Shown here: positions 53,852 through 61,976 of the stretch, in pieces | Position numbering within the stretch: position 1 is the first letter of the stretch | Layout: the number at the start of each line of letters is the position of its first letter | NCBI GenBank assembly: GCA_041390825.1 | Contig: JAWKPF010000007.1 | Span: forward strand, 139,545 to 203,544 | Length of the DNA stretch: 64,000 bases | Source: Thermomicrobiales bacterium | GTDB taxonomy: Bacteria > Chloroflexota > Chloroflexia > Thermomicrobiales > UBA6265 | Direction: 5' to 3' | Made by a program: the position numbers and the translations under genes | The notes under the pieces: model-generated | Databases searched by the model: none | What the model was told of the DNA's origin: nothing | Seen by the model: only the letters and a program-made list of their open reading frames with translations

Positions 53852-54154
53852 ATGGTCATGAAAGCAATCAAGCACGTCGTCGACTTCGCGGCTGGTGTCG
53901 CAGTGGGCGCCGTGGCCGGGGCAGGCATCGCCTATTTGACCACGCCTCGCAGCGGCGACGATCTGCGCCAGGAAGGGATCGATCTGGTCGATTCGGCGCG
54001 GGATGCCGGTGAACGCGCCCGCATCGACCGCGAAGCAGAACTGCGCGACAAGTTCCGCATGCAAGTCGGTCGCCGTGATGCCCTTACCTCGACCCCTGAC
54101 AATGCAGTACTCGGCGCCGAGTCGCATCCGCCCACGATTCCGCTCCCCACCTGA
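53852..54154 (+). CDS. YtxH-like small membrane protein
   Basis: A 100-residue protein with one membrane helix (DFAAGVAVGAVAGAGIAYL) followed by LTTPRSGDDLRQEGIDLVDSARDAGERARIDRE. This is the YtxH pattern of a Gly-rich helix, then a TP.SG.ELR segment and a charged amphipathic helix. YtxH proteins are linked to general stress in Bacillus. ATG 53852 has a GAAGAGG site 8 bases upstream; the frame is open from 53804. Function in this organism is unknown. Confidence 0.75.
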   Translation: MVMKAIKHVVDFAAGVAVGAVAGAGIAYLTTPRSGDDLRQEGIDLVDSARDAGERARIDREAELRDKFRMQVGRRDALTSTPDNAVLGAESHPPTIPLPT

Positions 54155-54195
54155 GTCTCGATCCGAAAACCTCAACAAGTCGACGTGCGCAGGCA

Positions 54196-54223
54196 TTGCA
54201 AATGCGAACATGTGTGCTATTCT
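54196..54223 (+). promoter_or_regulatory. Promoter of the radical SAM gene, probably leaderless
   Basis: TTGCAA (54196-54201) and TATTCT (54218-54223) are 16 bases apart. The expected transcript start is at or within a base or two of the ATG at 54230, so the mRNA should be leaderless. That also explains the lack of a ribosome site. Confidence 0.55.
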
Positions 54224-54230
54224 GTTCGCA
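54203..54230. promoter_or_regulatory. LexA-like operator over the radical SAM gene promoter
   Basis: TGCGAACA (54203-54210) and TGTTCGCA (54223-54230) form a perfect 8-bp inverted repeat around 12 bases. Inside it, CGAACATGTGTGCT (54205-54218) matches 12 of 14 positions of the Gram-positive SOS box CGAACRNRYGTTYG. It spans the promoter spacer and -10 box, where a repressor would act. Confidence 0.5.
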
Positions 54231-55192
54231 TGGCAGCTACGAACTATGTCGACTCCCGTTGCAAGACCGCCATCAACCGCGTCTACGGCATGCCCTTCAA
54301 GTGGTCGCTCAATCCGTATCGCGGCTGCATGCACGCCTGCCACTACTGCTATGCCCGCGAGTCGCACACCTTCCTGGGTCTCAATGCCGACAGTGACTTC
54401 GAGCGGCAGATCTTCGTCAAGAGCAACATCGCGGAAGCGCTCGATCGTGAACTGAGCCGGCCCGGTTGGGCGGGCGAATCGATCGCGATTGGAACAGCCA
54501 CCGATGCGTATCAAGCCGCCGAGAAGCGCTTTCGGCTCACACGGGCCTGTCTCGAGGTCCTCCAGAAACACAACCAGCCGTTCAGTGTGGTCACGAAATC
54601 GCCGCTGATCGCACGCGATCTCGATCTCATTCGCGAGATCTCCCGCCGAGCGCGCGTGCATATCTACTTCACGGTCACCACCGTCGACGAGGCGCTCTCG
54701 GACAAGATCGAGCCAGGAGCGTTCCCGCCCCGCAAGCGGCTCGAAGCGCTCGAGATGCTTGCGGCAGAGGGCATCGTCTGCGGGGTCATGATGGCCCCAG
54801 TCATGCCAGGGCTGAACGATCGGCAGGACCAGATCGAGGCCGTTGCAGAAGCTGCAGCAGCGGCGGGGGCAAGCACCTTCTGGGCAGGTCCGCTCCGACT
54901 TGCACCGCCGGTCCGCAACCACTTCTTTGCGTTCCTCCAACGCGAGTTTCCAACGCTGCTTCCCTGGTACATGCGACGCATGGAAGGGCAACACCTGCCC
55001 GAGTCTGTGCAACAGCGCATCGAGGACCGCGCCGCCAACGCGCGAGCGCGTTTCGGCCTTGCCGTGACGGAACGGCGCGCACCTCCCGAACCGGCGTTGG
55101 TTCGGCCACTGCCGGCGCAACTCGCGATTCCACTTCCGGAACTCGATCCTCCCATGCCTATCCCGCTCCGGTATGATCCCTTGAGCGCCTGA
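54230..55192 (+). CDS. Rv2578c-family radical SAM protein (spore photoproduct lyase-like)
   Basis: A 320-residue radical SAM protein. The 4Fe-4S cluster motif is CMHACHYCYAR (CxxxCxxC) near residue 33, preceded by WSLNPYRGC. The barrel continues with AIGTATDAYQAAEKRFRLTR and FSVVTKSPLIARDLDLI. This arrangement is that of the Rv2578c group, related to spore photoproduct lyase and often linked to DNA damage. The substrate is not known. ATG 54230 sits on the predicted transcript start; an upstream in-frame start at 54185 would read through the promoter. Confidence 0.88.
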   Translation: MAATNYVDSRCKTAINRVYGMPFKWSLNPYRGCMHACHYCYARESHTFLGLNADSDFERQIFVKSNIAEALDRELSRPGWAGESIAIGTATDAYQAAEKRFRLTRACLEVLQKHNQPFSVVTKSPLIARDLDLIREISRRARVHIYFTVTTVDEALSDKIEPGAFPPRKRLEALEMLAAEGIVCGVMMAPVMPGLNDRQDQIEAVAEAAAAAGASTFWAGPLRLAPPVRNHFFAFLQREFPTLLPWYMRRMEGQHLPESVQQRIEDRAANARARFGLAVTERRAPPEPALVRPLPAQLAIPLPELDPPMPIPLRYDPLSA

Positions 55193-55226
55193 CCGGCGCG
55201 ATTCGAGGAGGAAGGAGCGGGGACCA

Positions 55227-56279
55227 ATGGCGTCAGTCAGCCGGTGGCGGTTGGGTCGGTTCGAGGCGATCTCTGAAGCAGGCATGGTGGCGGCAAAGAC
55301 ACCGCTTGCCGCCCAGTTCGGCGCGAAGGTGCTGGAAAATGGCGGCAACGCGGTGGATGCGGCAGTGGTGACCGCTGCCGTCGCCGGCGTGGTCGAACCC
55401 TGGATGAACGGGTTCGGCGGCGGAGGTTTCCTGGTCCGACACGACAGCAAGAGCGGCGAGTCCTCGGTTGTTTCCTATCCCATGGTCGCTCCGTTATCAG
55501 CCACTCCGGACATGTTCCCGCTTTCTGGTGGGAAACCAGATGCCGAGCTTTTCGGCTGGCCAGGCGTTGTCGGCGCGGCGAACATCATTGGCGCACGATC
55601 GGTCTGCGTTCCGGGCACGCCTGCCGGTCTCGCGTTGGCGTTGCAGCGCTACGGGACCTATTCGTTCGCGGAAGCCCTGAACCCAGCCATCGACCTTGCG
55701 CGACACGGAATTCCAGTTTCCTGGCACATGTCGATGGAGATCGCGCGCGATCTGGAGAACTTGCGCAAGTTCGAGGCGACCGAAGCTCTTCTCTGTCCCA
55801 ACGGGATCGTGCCCTGGTCGACCTCGCAGGACAATCCAACCCTGCTGAAACAGGAAGAACTCGCCGCGACCCTGGAATCAATTGCCAGGGACGGCGCCCG
55901 ATCGTTCTATGAAGGTCCGATCGCGCAACAAGTCGTCTCACACCTTAACGGACTTGGCGCGAGCTTTTCCTCGACGACTTCGGCCGATATCAAGCAACCA
56001 TCGAAGACGCGCTCATCGGCACCTACAACGGTCACCAGGTCGTCACGACGAACAACGGCACGGGCGGACCGACCCTGGCGGAATCGCTCGGCCTGCTGGA
56101 CGGATTCGACCTGTCTCAGGTGCCACGCAACTCGGTCGAGGCGCTGCACATTTGCGCGCAAGCATTCGCCATCGCCTTCGCCGACCGTTTTGCCTATCTG
56201 GCCGATCCGAACTTCGTCGATGTCCCTATCCAGGCACTCCTCTCCGATGCCTATCTCGACGCGCGTTGCGAAGACATGA
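55227..56279 (+). CDS. Gamma-glutamyltransferase, N-terminal part (frameshifted)
   Basis: The first about 250 residues are a good gamma-glutamyltransferase/Ntn-hydrolase large-subunit start: AAKTPLAAQFGAKVLENGGNAVDAAV, MNGFGGGGFLVRHD, SVCVPGTPAGLALALQRYG and FYEGPIAQQVV. At about 55964-55972 (AGCTTTTCCTCGACGAC) the family sequence jumps to another frame. The remaining residues of this frame, Arg/Ser/Thr-rich, are not family-like and end at 56279. One missing base restores a full protein of about 569 residues with the next entry. No signal peptide is visible. Confidence 0.75.
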   Translation: MASVSRWRLGRFEAISEAGMVAAKTPLAAQFGAKVLENGGNAVDAAVVTAAVAGVVEPWMNGFGGGGFLVRHDSKSGESSVVSYPMVAPLSATPDMFPLSGGKPDAELFGWPGVVGAANIIGARSVCVPGTPAGLALALQRYGTYSFAEALNPAIDLARHGIPVSWHMSMEIARDLENLRKFEATEALLCPNGIVPWSTSQDNPTLLKQEELAATLESIARDGARSFYEGPIAQQVVSHLNGLGASFSSTTSADIKQPSKTRSSAPTTVTRSSRRTTARADRPWRNRSACWTDSTCLRCHATRSRRCTFARKHSPSPSPTVLPIWPIRTSSMSLSRHSSPMPISTRVAKT

Positions 56280-56935
56280 AGCAGGACCGCATCGGCAATC
56301 TACGAGCTGGCACGAAGGATCAACTCGGCGTTGCTCATGGGCTGGAGGGCTCGATGCCCGACTACTCGAGCGGGGGCAGCACAACCCATCTGAGCGTGAT
56401 CGATAAGGACGGCGTGGCGGTTTCGCTGACACAGACGCTGCTGAGTCTATGGGGCAGCCGGGTGACCGTTCCGGGAACCGGGTTGATCATGAACAATGGG
56501 ATGATGTGGTTCGACCCCGAACCCGGACGACCAAACTCGATCGCAGGCGGCAAGAAGCCGCTATCGAACATGTCGCCGGCCATCCTGGTTCGCAATGGAG
56601 AAGCAGTTGCCGCCCTGGGCGCCAGCGGTGGACGGCGCATCATGAATTGCATCGCGCAGATTGCCATGAACATGCTCGACCATGAACTCCCAATGCAGGA
56701 GGCGGTCACATCGCCGCGCATCGACCGGTCGACCCCGACGCTCTTCGCCAGCAGCCGTCTGCCGAAGGCAACAGTCGATGGCCTCACTTCGCTGGGACAT
56801 CGGGTGTCGGTGCGCGATGAGACGCTTTTCTTTGGCGACTTCGCGTCACCCGCGTGTGTCGAGCGGACTCTGAGTGGTCAACTCAAAGGCGGCGTCGATC
56901 CGTTCTACTATCCAGCCACGGCTCACGGCGCCTGA
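56120..56935 (+). CDS. Gamma-glutamyltransferase, C-terminal part (frameshifted)
   Basis: Continues the enzyme in the second frame. Family sequence is already readable from about 55972 (DDFGRYQATIEDALIGTYNG) but has no start codon before ATG 56120. It carries the small-subunit nucleophile Thr in SSGGSTTHLSVIDKDGVAVSLTQT, the substrate loops MNNGMMWFDPEPG and KKPLSNMSPAILV, and GASGGRRIMNC. Only the full-length, frame-corrected chain could mature by self-cleavage, so as sequenced the gene is inactive or misread. Confidence 0.75.
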   Translation: MPRNSVEALHICAQAFAIAFADRFAYLADPNFVDVPIQALLSDAYLDARCEDMKQDRIGNLRAGTKDQLGVAHGLEGSMPDYSSGGSTTHLSVIDKDGVAVSLTQTLLSLWGSRVTVPGTGLIMNNGMMWFDPEPGRPNSIAGGKKPLSNMSPAILVRNGEAVAALGASGGRRIMNCIAQIAMNMLDHELPMQEAVTSPRIDRSTPTLFASSRLPKATVDGLTSLGHRVSVRDETLFFGDFASPACVERTLSGQLKGGVDPFYYPATAHGA

Positions 56936-57004
56936 TCTGCTCGGGCCGCGGCAGCGTATCGTTAGGGGAGCGCAATCCGTCGACTCTCCGGCGTGGAGTA
57001 CTGA

Positions 57005-59359
57005 GTGCCGAAACGACAATCCGCCCTTCGAACGTCCCAGAGGCGGCTCATCCGCGTCGCCATTCGCGCACTGCCTGGTCTTTTCCTCGCGCTCGCGGTC
57101 ACGCTCGGTTTCTCGAGCTTCGATGGAAGCGCGCATGCCGAATTAGAACGCACGATCCCGAGTCAGGATGCCATCCTCTCAGCTCCGCCGGAGAATTTAC
57201 AGTTCTGGTTCACCGAGCGCGTCTCGATGGATCCGACTCCACCGGTCATCACGGTCTTCGATGAGGACGGAAACAAGCTCGAGACCACCAGTGTGACACT
57301 GGATCCGAATGATCCGCGTCACCTCACGGCCGAGGTGTCGGGTTTCGTCTCCGGCACCTATACCGTCAGTTGGACGGTGCAATCGGCTGACGACGGCCAC
57401 ACCCTGAGTGGCACCTTCGGTTTTCGCATCGGCACCGGCCGGGCGCCAGGAGCCGCCACCGTGTCGGGCGAGCAGCCCGCAATCTGGGCGGTGGTCTTGC
57501 GCTGGATCACCTTTCTCGGGGCCGGCGCCGCTGCCGCCGGATTGATCTGGATCGGGTTCAGCGCACGGTCTGATTCCGACAAACAACAAGCCAGGCGTGG
57601 CGCAGTCGCGATGGTCGCTGCGGTCGCCGCGCTTCTGGCCACATTGCTCGAACCCGTACTGCAAGCCCAGTTCCCCCCGTCCGGTGTCACCAAACCAACC
57701 CTTTCCGAAGCCGTCGCTGGGCTTCCCAACCCGTGGTGGCTTCGTCCAGCAGGCCTGGCAGCGGCAGTCGCTGCGCTCAGTGTCATGCACTTCTATCGCA
57801 AGAAAGACGCGTGGAAACCGATTGGCCTCGTTGGCGCGCTAGGCGCCTTGGCGGCATTGCTCGGGCTCGCGCTCACCACGCACGCCGCCGCTCAGGAAGA
57901 CTGGAATCTGGCCGGCAAGCTCTCCGTGTCGCTGCATGAGCTCTCGGTTGGGCTGTGGTCTGGGGGATTGATCCTGCTTGCGTTCGCCTGGCCCCGTGGC
58001 GCGCTCGCGGAAGGGGAGACGTCCGGCAAGGATGCGCTGCGTCAGTTTTCGAAGGCCGCCATGGTGTTGGCGCCGATCGGCATCGTGACCGGGATCGTGA
58101 ATTCGGGCCTGATCTTGCCCTCGGTCGATTCACTCTGGGAAACGAGCTGGGGCAAAATCCTGATCGTCAAGGTGGCGATTTTGGCGCCGGTCATGATTCT
58201 CGCGGCGCGCCATCACCTCTGGCTGCGCAAGCATCTACAACGGATCGGGAATGCCCTTCAGGGAAGCGTGCGGCTTGAGACTGCGCTCGTCGCGGCAGTA
58301 GTGCTTGGCGGAACGATCCTGGCTCTCTCAGCGCCGCCAACCACCTCGAGCGGCGAGGTCACGAGCATCGACCTGGCGGCACCGCTGGCTGGCAACGATC
58401 AGGTCAGCGAGGTGCTGCACCTGATCATGTCGCCGATGCGCGCCGGCGAAAACGAGATTCGTGTGAATGTCGGCCTGCTCGACCCCGATCAGGGGGGCGA
58501 GGTGATCCCCATCCAGCGCGTGCGGCTCGACCTTATCAGCTTGAATCACGAAGCCGAGCAACGCGACGTCGAACTGGTGCAGGACCCCGCCACGGGTGAT
58601 TTCGTTGCGAACGGACTGCAATTGACGATCAACGGTTGGTGGGAAATCGACGTGCTCGTCCGCCGCGCGGGACTGGAAGACGAGATCGTGCCGTTCTTCT
58701 TCCTCATCCCCGATCCGAACATCAACGGGTTCGACGCGCCGCAATTCGACAGCTCGTCGGATGAGGCACAAGCGCTCTTCGAGAGTGCGCTGGATATGGA
58801 GATGAATCTCACCAGCGTGCACTACACCGAGCGGCTGGCGTCCGGGTTGGGAGGTGTGGCGATTTCCGAACGAACGGTGAGCACCGGCACAAATGGGTCG
58901 CCACCAACCTCCCTGCAGGTGACCAGCGGCATCGAGTTGCTGACCATTGGCGACACCTCATGGCAGCGCACACCGGGCAACGAGTGGATCGAGCGGACTT
59001 ACATTCCGATCTTCCCGCCGTCTGAATGGGGAGCAACCTACGACGGCGCGCGCGACTTCCAGCTCGGACGCCGTGTGTTGGTCGGCGACAACGTGGCGCG
59101 GGTTATCACGTTCTATGTACCGGAGTCGGACAAGCAGATTGCAGCCTGGTATGCGTGGTGGATCGATGAGGAGACCGGGCACCTCGTCAACGAGACGATG
59201 GTCTCTCGACTGCACTACATGCGCTGGCGCTTCTTCGACTTCGATGCCCCGGTCGATATCCCCGTTCCAGGAACCAAGGCCACACCGGTTGCGTCGCCTC
59301 AGGCGTCTCCGGTTGCCAGTCCGGCCGCGTCTGCCGGAGACGGACCGGATTCGGCCTGA
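57005..59359 (+). CDS. CopC-CopD fusion copper-handling membrane protein
   Basis: A 784-residue membrane protein. A signal peptide (RALPGLFLALAVTLGFSSF) ends near AHA, so the mature N-terminus begins HAEL, as in CopC copper sites. The CopC domain has the second histidine in SADDGHTLSGTFGF. CopD follows with about eight membrane segments (from WAVVLRWITFLGAGAAAAGLIW) and a histidine-containing LHELSVGLWSGGLIL. A C-terminal extracellular part of about 330 residues, without a recognised family, ends in a Ser/Pro tail (ASPQASPVASPAAS). It starts with GTG and overlaps the convergent ATPase gene by 61 bases. A role in copper uptake or tolerance is inferred. Confidence 0.87.
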   Translation: MPKRQSALRTSQRRLIRVAIRALPGLFLALAVTLGFSSFDGSAHAELERTIPSQDAILSAPPENLQFWFTERVSMDPTPPVITVFDEDGNKLETTSVTLDPNDPRHLTAEVSGFVSGTYTVSWTVQSADDGHTLSGTFGFRIGTGRAPGAATVSGEQPAIWAVVLRWITFLGAGAAAAGLIWIGFSARSDSDKQQARRGAVAMVAAVAALLATLLEPVLQAQFPPSGVTKPTLSEAVAGLPNPWWLRPAGLAAAVAALSVMHFYRKKDAWKPIGLVGALGALAALLGLALTTHAAAQEDWNLAGKLSVSLHELSVGLWSGGLILLAFAWPRGALAEGETSGKDALRQFSKAAMVLAPIGIVTGIVNSGLILPSVDSLWETSWGKILIVKVAILAPVMILAARHHLWLRKHLQRIGNALQGSVRLETALVAAVVLGGTILALSAPPTTSSGEVTSIDLAAPLAGNDQVSEVLHLIMSPMRAGENEIRVNVGLLDPDQGGEVIPIQRVRLDLISLNHEAEQRDVELVQDPATGDFVANGLQLTINGWWEIDVLVRRAGLEDEIVPFFFLIPDPNINGFDAPQFDSSSDEAQALFESALDMEMNLTSVHYTERLASGLGGVAISERTVSTGTNGSPPTSLQVTSGIELLTIGDTSWQRTPGNEWIERTYIPIFPPSEWGATYDGARDFQLGRRVLVGDNVARVITFYVPESDKQIAAWYAWWIDEETGHLVNETMVSRLHYMRWRFFDFDAPVDIPVPGTKATPVASPQASPVASPAASAGDGPDSA

Positions 59360-61521
59360 ACAGCCTCGTCATGACGATGGCCCGATCCGGGCAACTGCCA
59401 CCGGGTCAGGCGCAATGCATTGGCTGTGACGAGCAAAGACGTGCCAAGGTCGACCGCGACGGCCATCCAAAGCGTGGTCACCCCGACAAGGGTCAGCGCA
59501 AGCGCGACCAGCTTGACCACCAACGAGATTCCGATGTTCTGCCGGATGATCGCGACGGTTCTACGCGAGAGGTCGATTGCGCCTGGAACGGCAAAGAGAT
59601 CGTTTCTCAGGATTGCGACATCAGCAGTTTCCACGGCGAGGTCGGAACCGGTCAGCCCCATGGCAAACCCGACCGTAGCGCTGCCCAGGGCAGGACCGTC
59701 GTTGACACCGTCGCCCACCATCGCCACGGCGCCGGTTCGTTCACGCAGCGCAGCAACGCGAGACGCTTTCTCACCAGGAAGAAGCTCGGCCATCACCTCG
59801 TCGATACCGCACTCGCGTCCAATGACACTCGCGGTCGAGCGGTTGTCACCGGTCATCATGGCAATGGGCTCGATATCCTGTTGGCGCAGCCGCGTCACAA
59901 CTGCCGCGCTTTCGGGACGGATCTGGTCGGCAAGCGCAATGGCGCCAACGGCGACAGCCCGTTCCTCTTCCTGGCGAGCCACGAGAAGCACGGTTTGCCC
60001 GGCCCAGTCCGTTTCCAGTGCCGGTAGTTCGATCCCAAGCTCCACGAACCACGCCGGCGAACCGACCCAGACCCGCGAATCGTCGAGGATGGCGCTTGCG
60101 CCGCGACCGGCAGTTGCCGCAAACCCCGTTGCATCCTGAATCGGCACACCATCGCGAACCGCTCGCTCGACGATGGCGAAGCCCAGGGGATGCTCGGAAA
60201 GCGCCTCGACAGCCGCCGCATGGAGCAGCACATCGTGCTCGCTCCCCTCAAATGCGATGATCGAGGTCACAACCGGCTTTCCGCGGGTAAGCGTGCCCGT
60301 CTTGTCGAAGACAACCGCTCGCACCGAAGCGATTGCTTCGAGCGCCGCACCGCCCTTGACGAGGAAGCCTCGCTTCGCCGCGACGCCCACAGCAGAGACA
60401 ATGGCCACCGGAGTCGAAATGATCAGAGCGCATGGACACGCGATGACGAGGAGCACCAATCCGCGAGTCGCCCAATCCCGCCAGTCGCCGGTTGCTGCGC
60501 CACCAATGATGGCTACGAGAACGGCGGCTCCGACGACAACCGGGGTGTAGATAGCCGCGAAGCGATCGATGGTCTGTTCCGCATGACCGCGACCGCCGCG
60601 GGCATCTTCGACCAATTCGACGATGTTGGCCAGTGTGGACTCCGCTGCCGTACAGGACACGCGCACCACGACCGAACCAGATCCGTTCAACGACCCCGCA
60701 TAGACCTGCGAACCAGGGAACTTGTCGGCGGGCAGCGATTCACCGGTGATCAACGATTCATCGACCGTAGTCGCCCCTTCGTCCAGCACACCATCTGCAG
60801 GAAATCGCTCGCCGGGCCGCACGCGGATGCGATCACCAGCGACGAGCGACTCGACGCTGACGAGCTCTTCATTGCCGTTGGTGACGCGAAGCGCTTCTGA
60901 CGGTGCAAGGGTGGCTAGCGACGAAAGCGCGCTTCGGGTGCGATCGAAGGTGAGACTTTGCGCGAGATTTCCGATGGCAAAGAGCGCGGCGGCAGCGGCG
61001 GCTTCCGCCCAGTCCCCCAGCAGCAACGCACCGAGAATCGCGAGCGTCATCAGGACGTTCATGTCGATACGGCGGTTGCGTGCGGCTTGCAGCGCGGCGC
61101 GGCCAAACGTCCACGCTCCGGCGACCACGGCCGCTGCGTATGCGATTCTGGCGACATCGGGACGATCGCCGATCAGGCTGATCGCACCCCCCAGGATCCA
61201 AAGGACCACTGCGGCGATCGCCAATTGGGAACGGCGGTCAGCAAGCAGCGAAGGAGTCTCGGACGCGCGGGCCGCGCCTCGCGAAACAGCGCGATACCCC
61301 GCGACCTCGACAGCGTGCAACACTCGCGGTGTCACGTCGACCTGGCTGCGGGAATCCGTCTCGACCGTCAACGTGCCAGCGCCAAAGTTCACCGTCGCTG
61401 CTGCGACGCCGGGGAGCCGTTCCACAGCGGTAGCGACGCTCCTGGCGCATTCAGCGCAATCCATCCCCCGCACGTCGTAGACCGTGCGCGTGCCGGCAGC
61501 CTCCTGCGCGGGGGCGTTCAT
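59299..61521 (-). CDS. Heavy-metal-translocating P1B-type ATPase (Cd/Zn/Pb)
   Basis: ATP-driven metal exporter of 740 residues. An N-terminal HMA domain with GMDCAECARS binds metal. The ion channel motif is ACPCALIIS in helix 6, the phosphorylated Asp lies in DKTGTLT, the actuator loop is TGES, and the hinge is MVGDGVNDGPAL. The helix 8 pattern and the ArsR/SmtB regulator in front point to the Zn/Cd/Pb class (CadA/ZntA) rather than copper. ATG 61521 overlaps the regulator's stop (ATGA), so both are translated from one mRNA. A C-terminal His (GSGHRHDEA) may help bind metal. Confidence 0.93.
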   Translation of the reverse strand: MNAPAQEAAGTRTVYDVRGMDCAECARSVATAVERLPGVAAATVNFGAGTLTVETDSRSQVDVTPRVLHAVEVAGYRAVSRGAARASETPSLLADRRSQLAIAAVVLWILGGAISLIGDRPDVARIAYAAAVVAGAWTFGRAALQAARNRRIDMNVLMTLAILGALLLGDWAEAAAAAALFAIGNLAQSLTFDRTRSALSSLATLAPSEALRVTNGNEELVSVESLVAGDRIRVRPGERFPADGVLDEGATTVDESLITGESLPADKFPGSQVYAGSLNGSGSVVVRVSCTAAESTLANIVELVEDARGGRGHAEQTIDRFAAIYTPVVVGAAVLVAIIGGAATGDWRDWATRGLVLLVIACPCALIISTPVAIVSAVGVAAKRGFLVKGGAALEAIASVRAVVFDKTGTLTRGKPVVTSIIAFEGSEHDVLLHAAAVEALSEHPLGFAIVERAVRDGVPIQDATGFAATAGRGASAILDDSRVWVGSPAWFVELGIELPALETDWAGQTVLLVARQEEERAVAVGAIALADQIRPESAAVVTRLRQQDIEPIAMMTGDNRSTASVIGRECGIDEVMAELLPGEKASRVAALRERTGAVAMVGDGVNDGPALGSATVGFAMGLTGSDLAVETADVAILRNDLFAVPGAIDLSRRTVAIIRQNIGISLVVKLVALALTLVGVTTLWMAVAVDLGTSLLVTANALRLTRWQLPGSGHRHDEAVQAESGPSPADAAGLATGDA

Positions 61522-61895
61522 CCGGCTTGCTCTTCCGCGGTGGCAACGTCTTCGGCAACATGATCCGACGCAACCGAAAGGATGTGGGCGACATGATCGT
61601 CGTCGAGCGAATAGAAGAGCACGCGGCCGTCGCGACGATGCTTGACGAGATGGTTCTCGCGCAGGATACGGAGTTGATGAGAGACCGTAGTGCGGTTGAT
61701 GCCCGTGGCTAGCGCGAGATCGCAAACGCAGAGTTCACCATCTCCAAGCGCCGCCAACATCCGCTGCCGGGTTGGATCGCCGAGCACTGAGAAGAGACGG
61801 GCCATTTCGCCATCTTGGGCAGTCCGAAGCCGCTCGCGGGCTGCGCGGACCTGATGAGGATGAATACTCAGTTCCTCGCAAAGATCGTCGTTCAC
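61518..61895 (-). CDS. ArsR/SmtB-family metal-sensing repressor
   Basis: A 125-residue winged-helix dimer that would leave DNA when it binds Cd, Pb or Zn. It carries the alpha3 site as ELCVCDLA (C56, C58) and the alpha5 site D99-x-H101-x10-H112-xx-E115, matching both CadC-type and SmtB-type sensing. The start is GTG 61895 with GGGGAGG 5 bases upstream. Its stop overlaps the ATPase start. It likely represses itself and the ATPase through the repeat at 61910-61929. Confidence 0.93.
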   Translation of the reverse strand: MNDDLCEELSIHPHQVRAARERLRTAQDGEMARLFSVLGDPTRQRMLAALGDGELCVCDLALATGINRTTVSHQLRILRENHLVKHRRDGRVLFYSLDDDHVAHILSVASDHVAEDVATAEEQAG

Positions 61896-61909
61896 GCCAG
61901 CCTCCCCAT

Positions 61910-61929
61910 ATGTGCGCTTTCATGCACAT
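61910..61929. promoter_or_regulatory. Candidate ArsR/SmtB operator
   Basis: ATGTGC-N8-GCACAT is a perfect 6-bp inverted repeat directly upstream of the regulator's ribosome site. It overlaps the 3' end of the -10 box, as expected for an autorepressed metal operon. Confidence 0.6.
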
Positions 61930-61956
61930 GTTACGACGCGAGCGTTCCCCGAGCAA
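61928..61956 (-). promoter_or_regulatory. Promoter of the metal regulator-ATPase operon
   Basis: On the minus strand, TTGCTC (61951-61956) and TAACAT (61928-61933) are 17 bases apart. The promoter lies in the 81-base gap after uppP, so the metal operon is transcribed independently of uppP. Confidence 0.5.
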
Positions 61957-61976
61957 GATCGTATCGAGTTCTGTGG

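Noticed and set aside
53738..55450. Long minus-strand open frame of 570 codons
   Set aside because: It lies opposite the YtxH-like, radical SAM and gamma-glutamyltransferase genes, which have clear family motifs. It is His/Arg/Cys-rich as expected for antisense of GC-rich genes.
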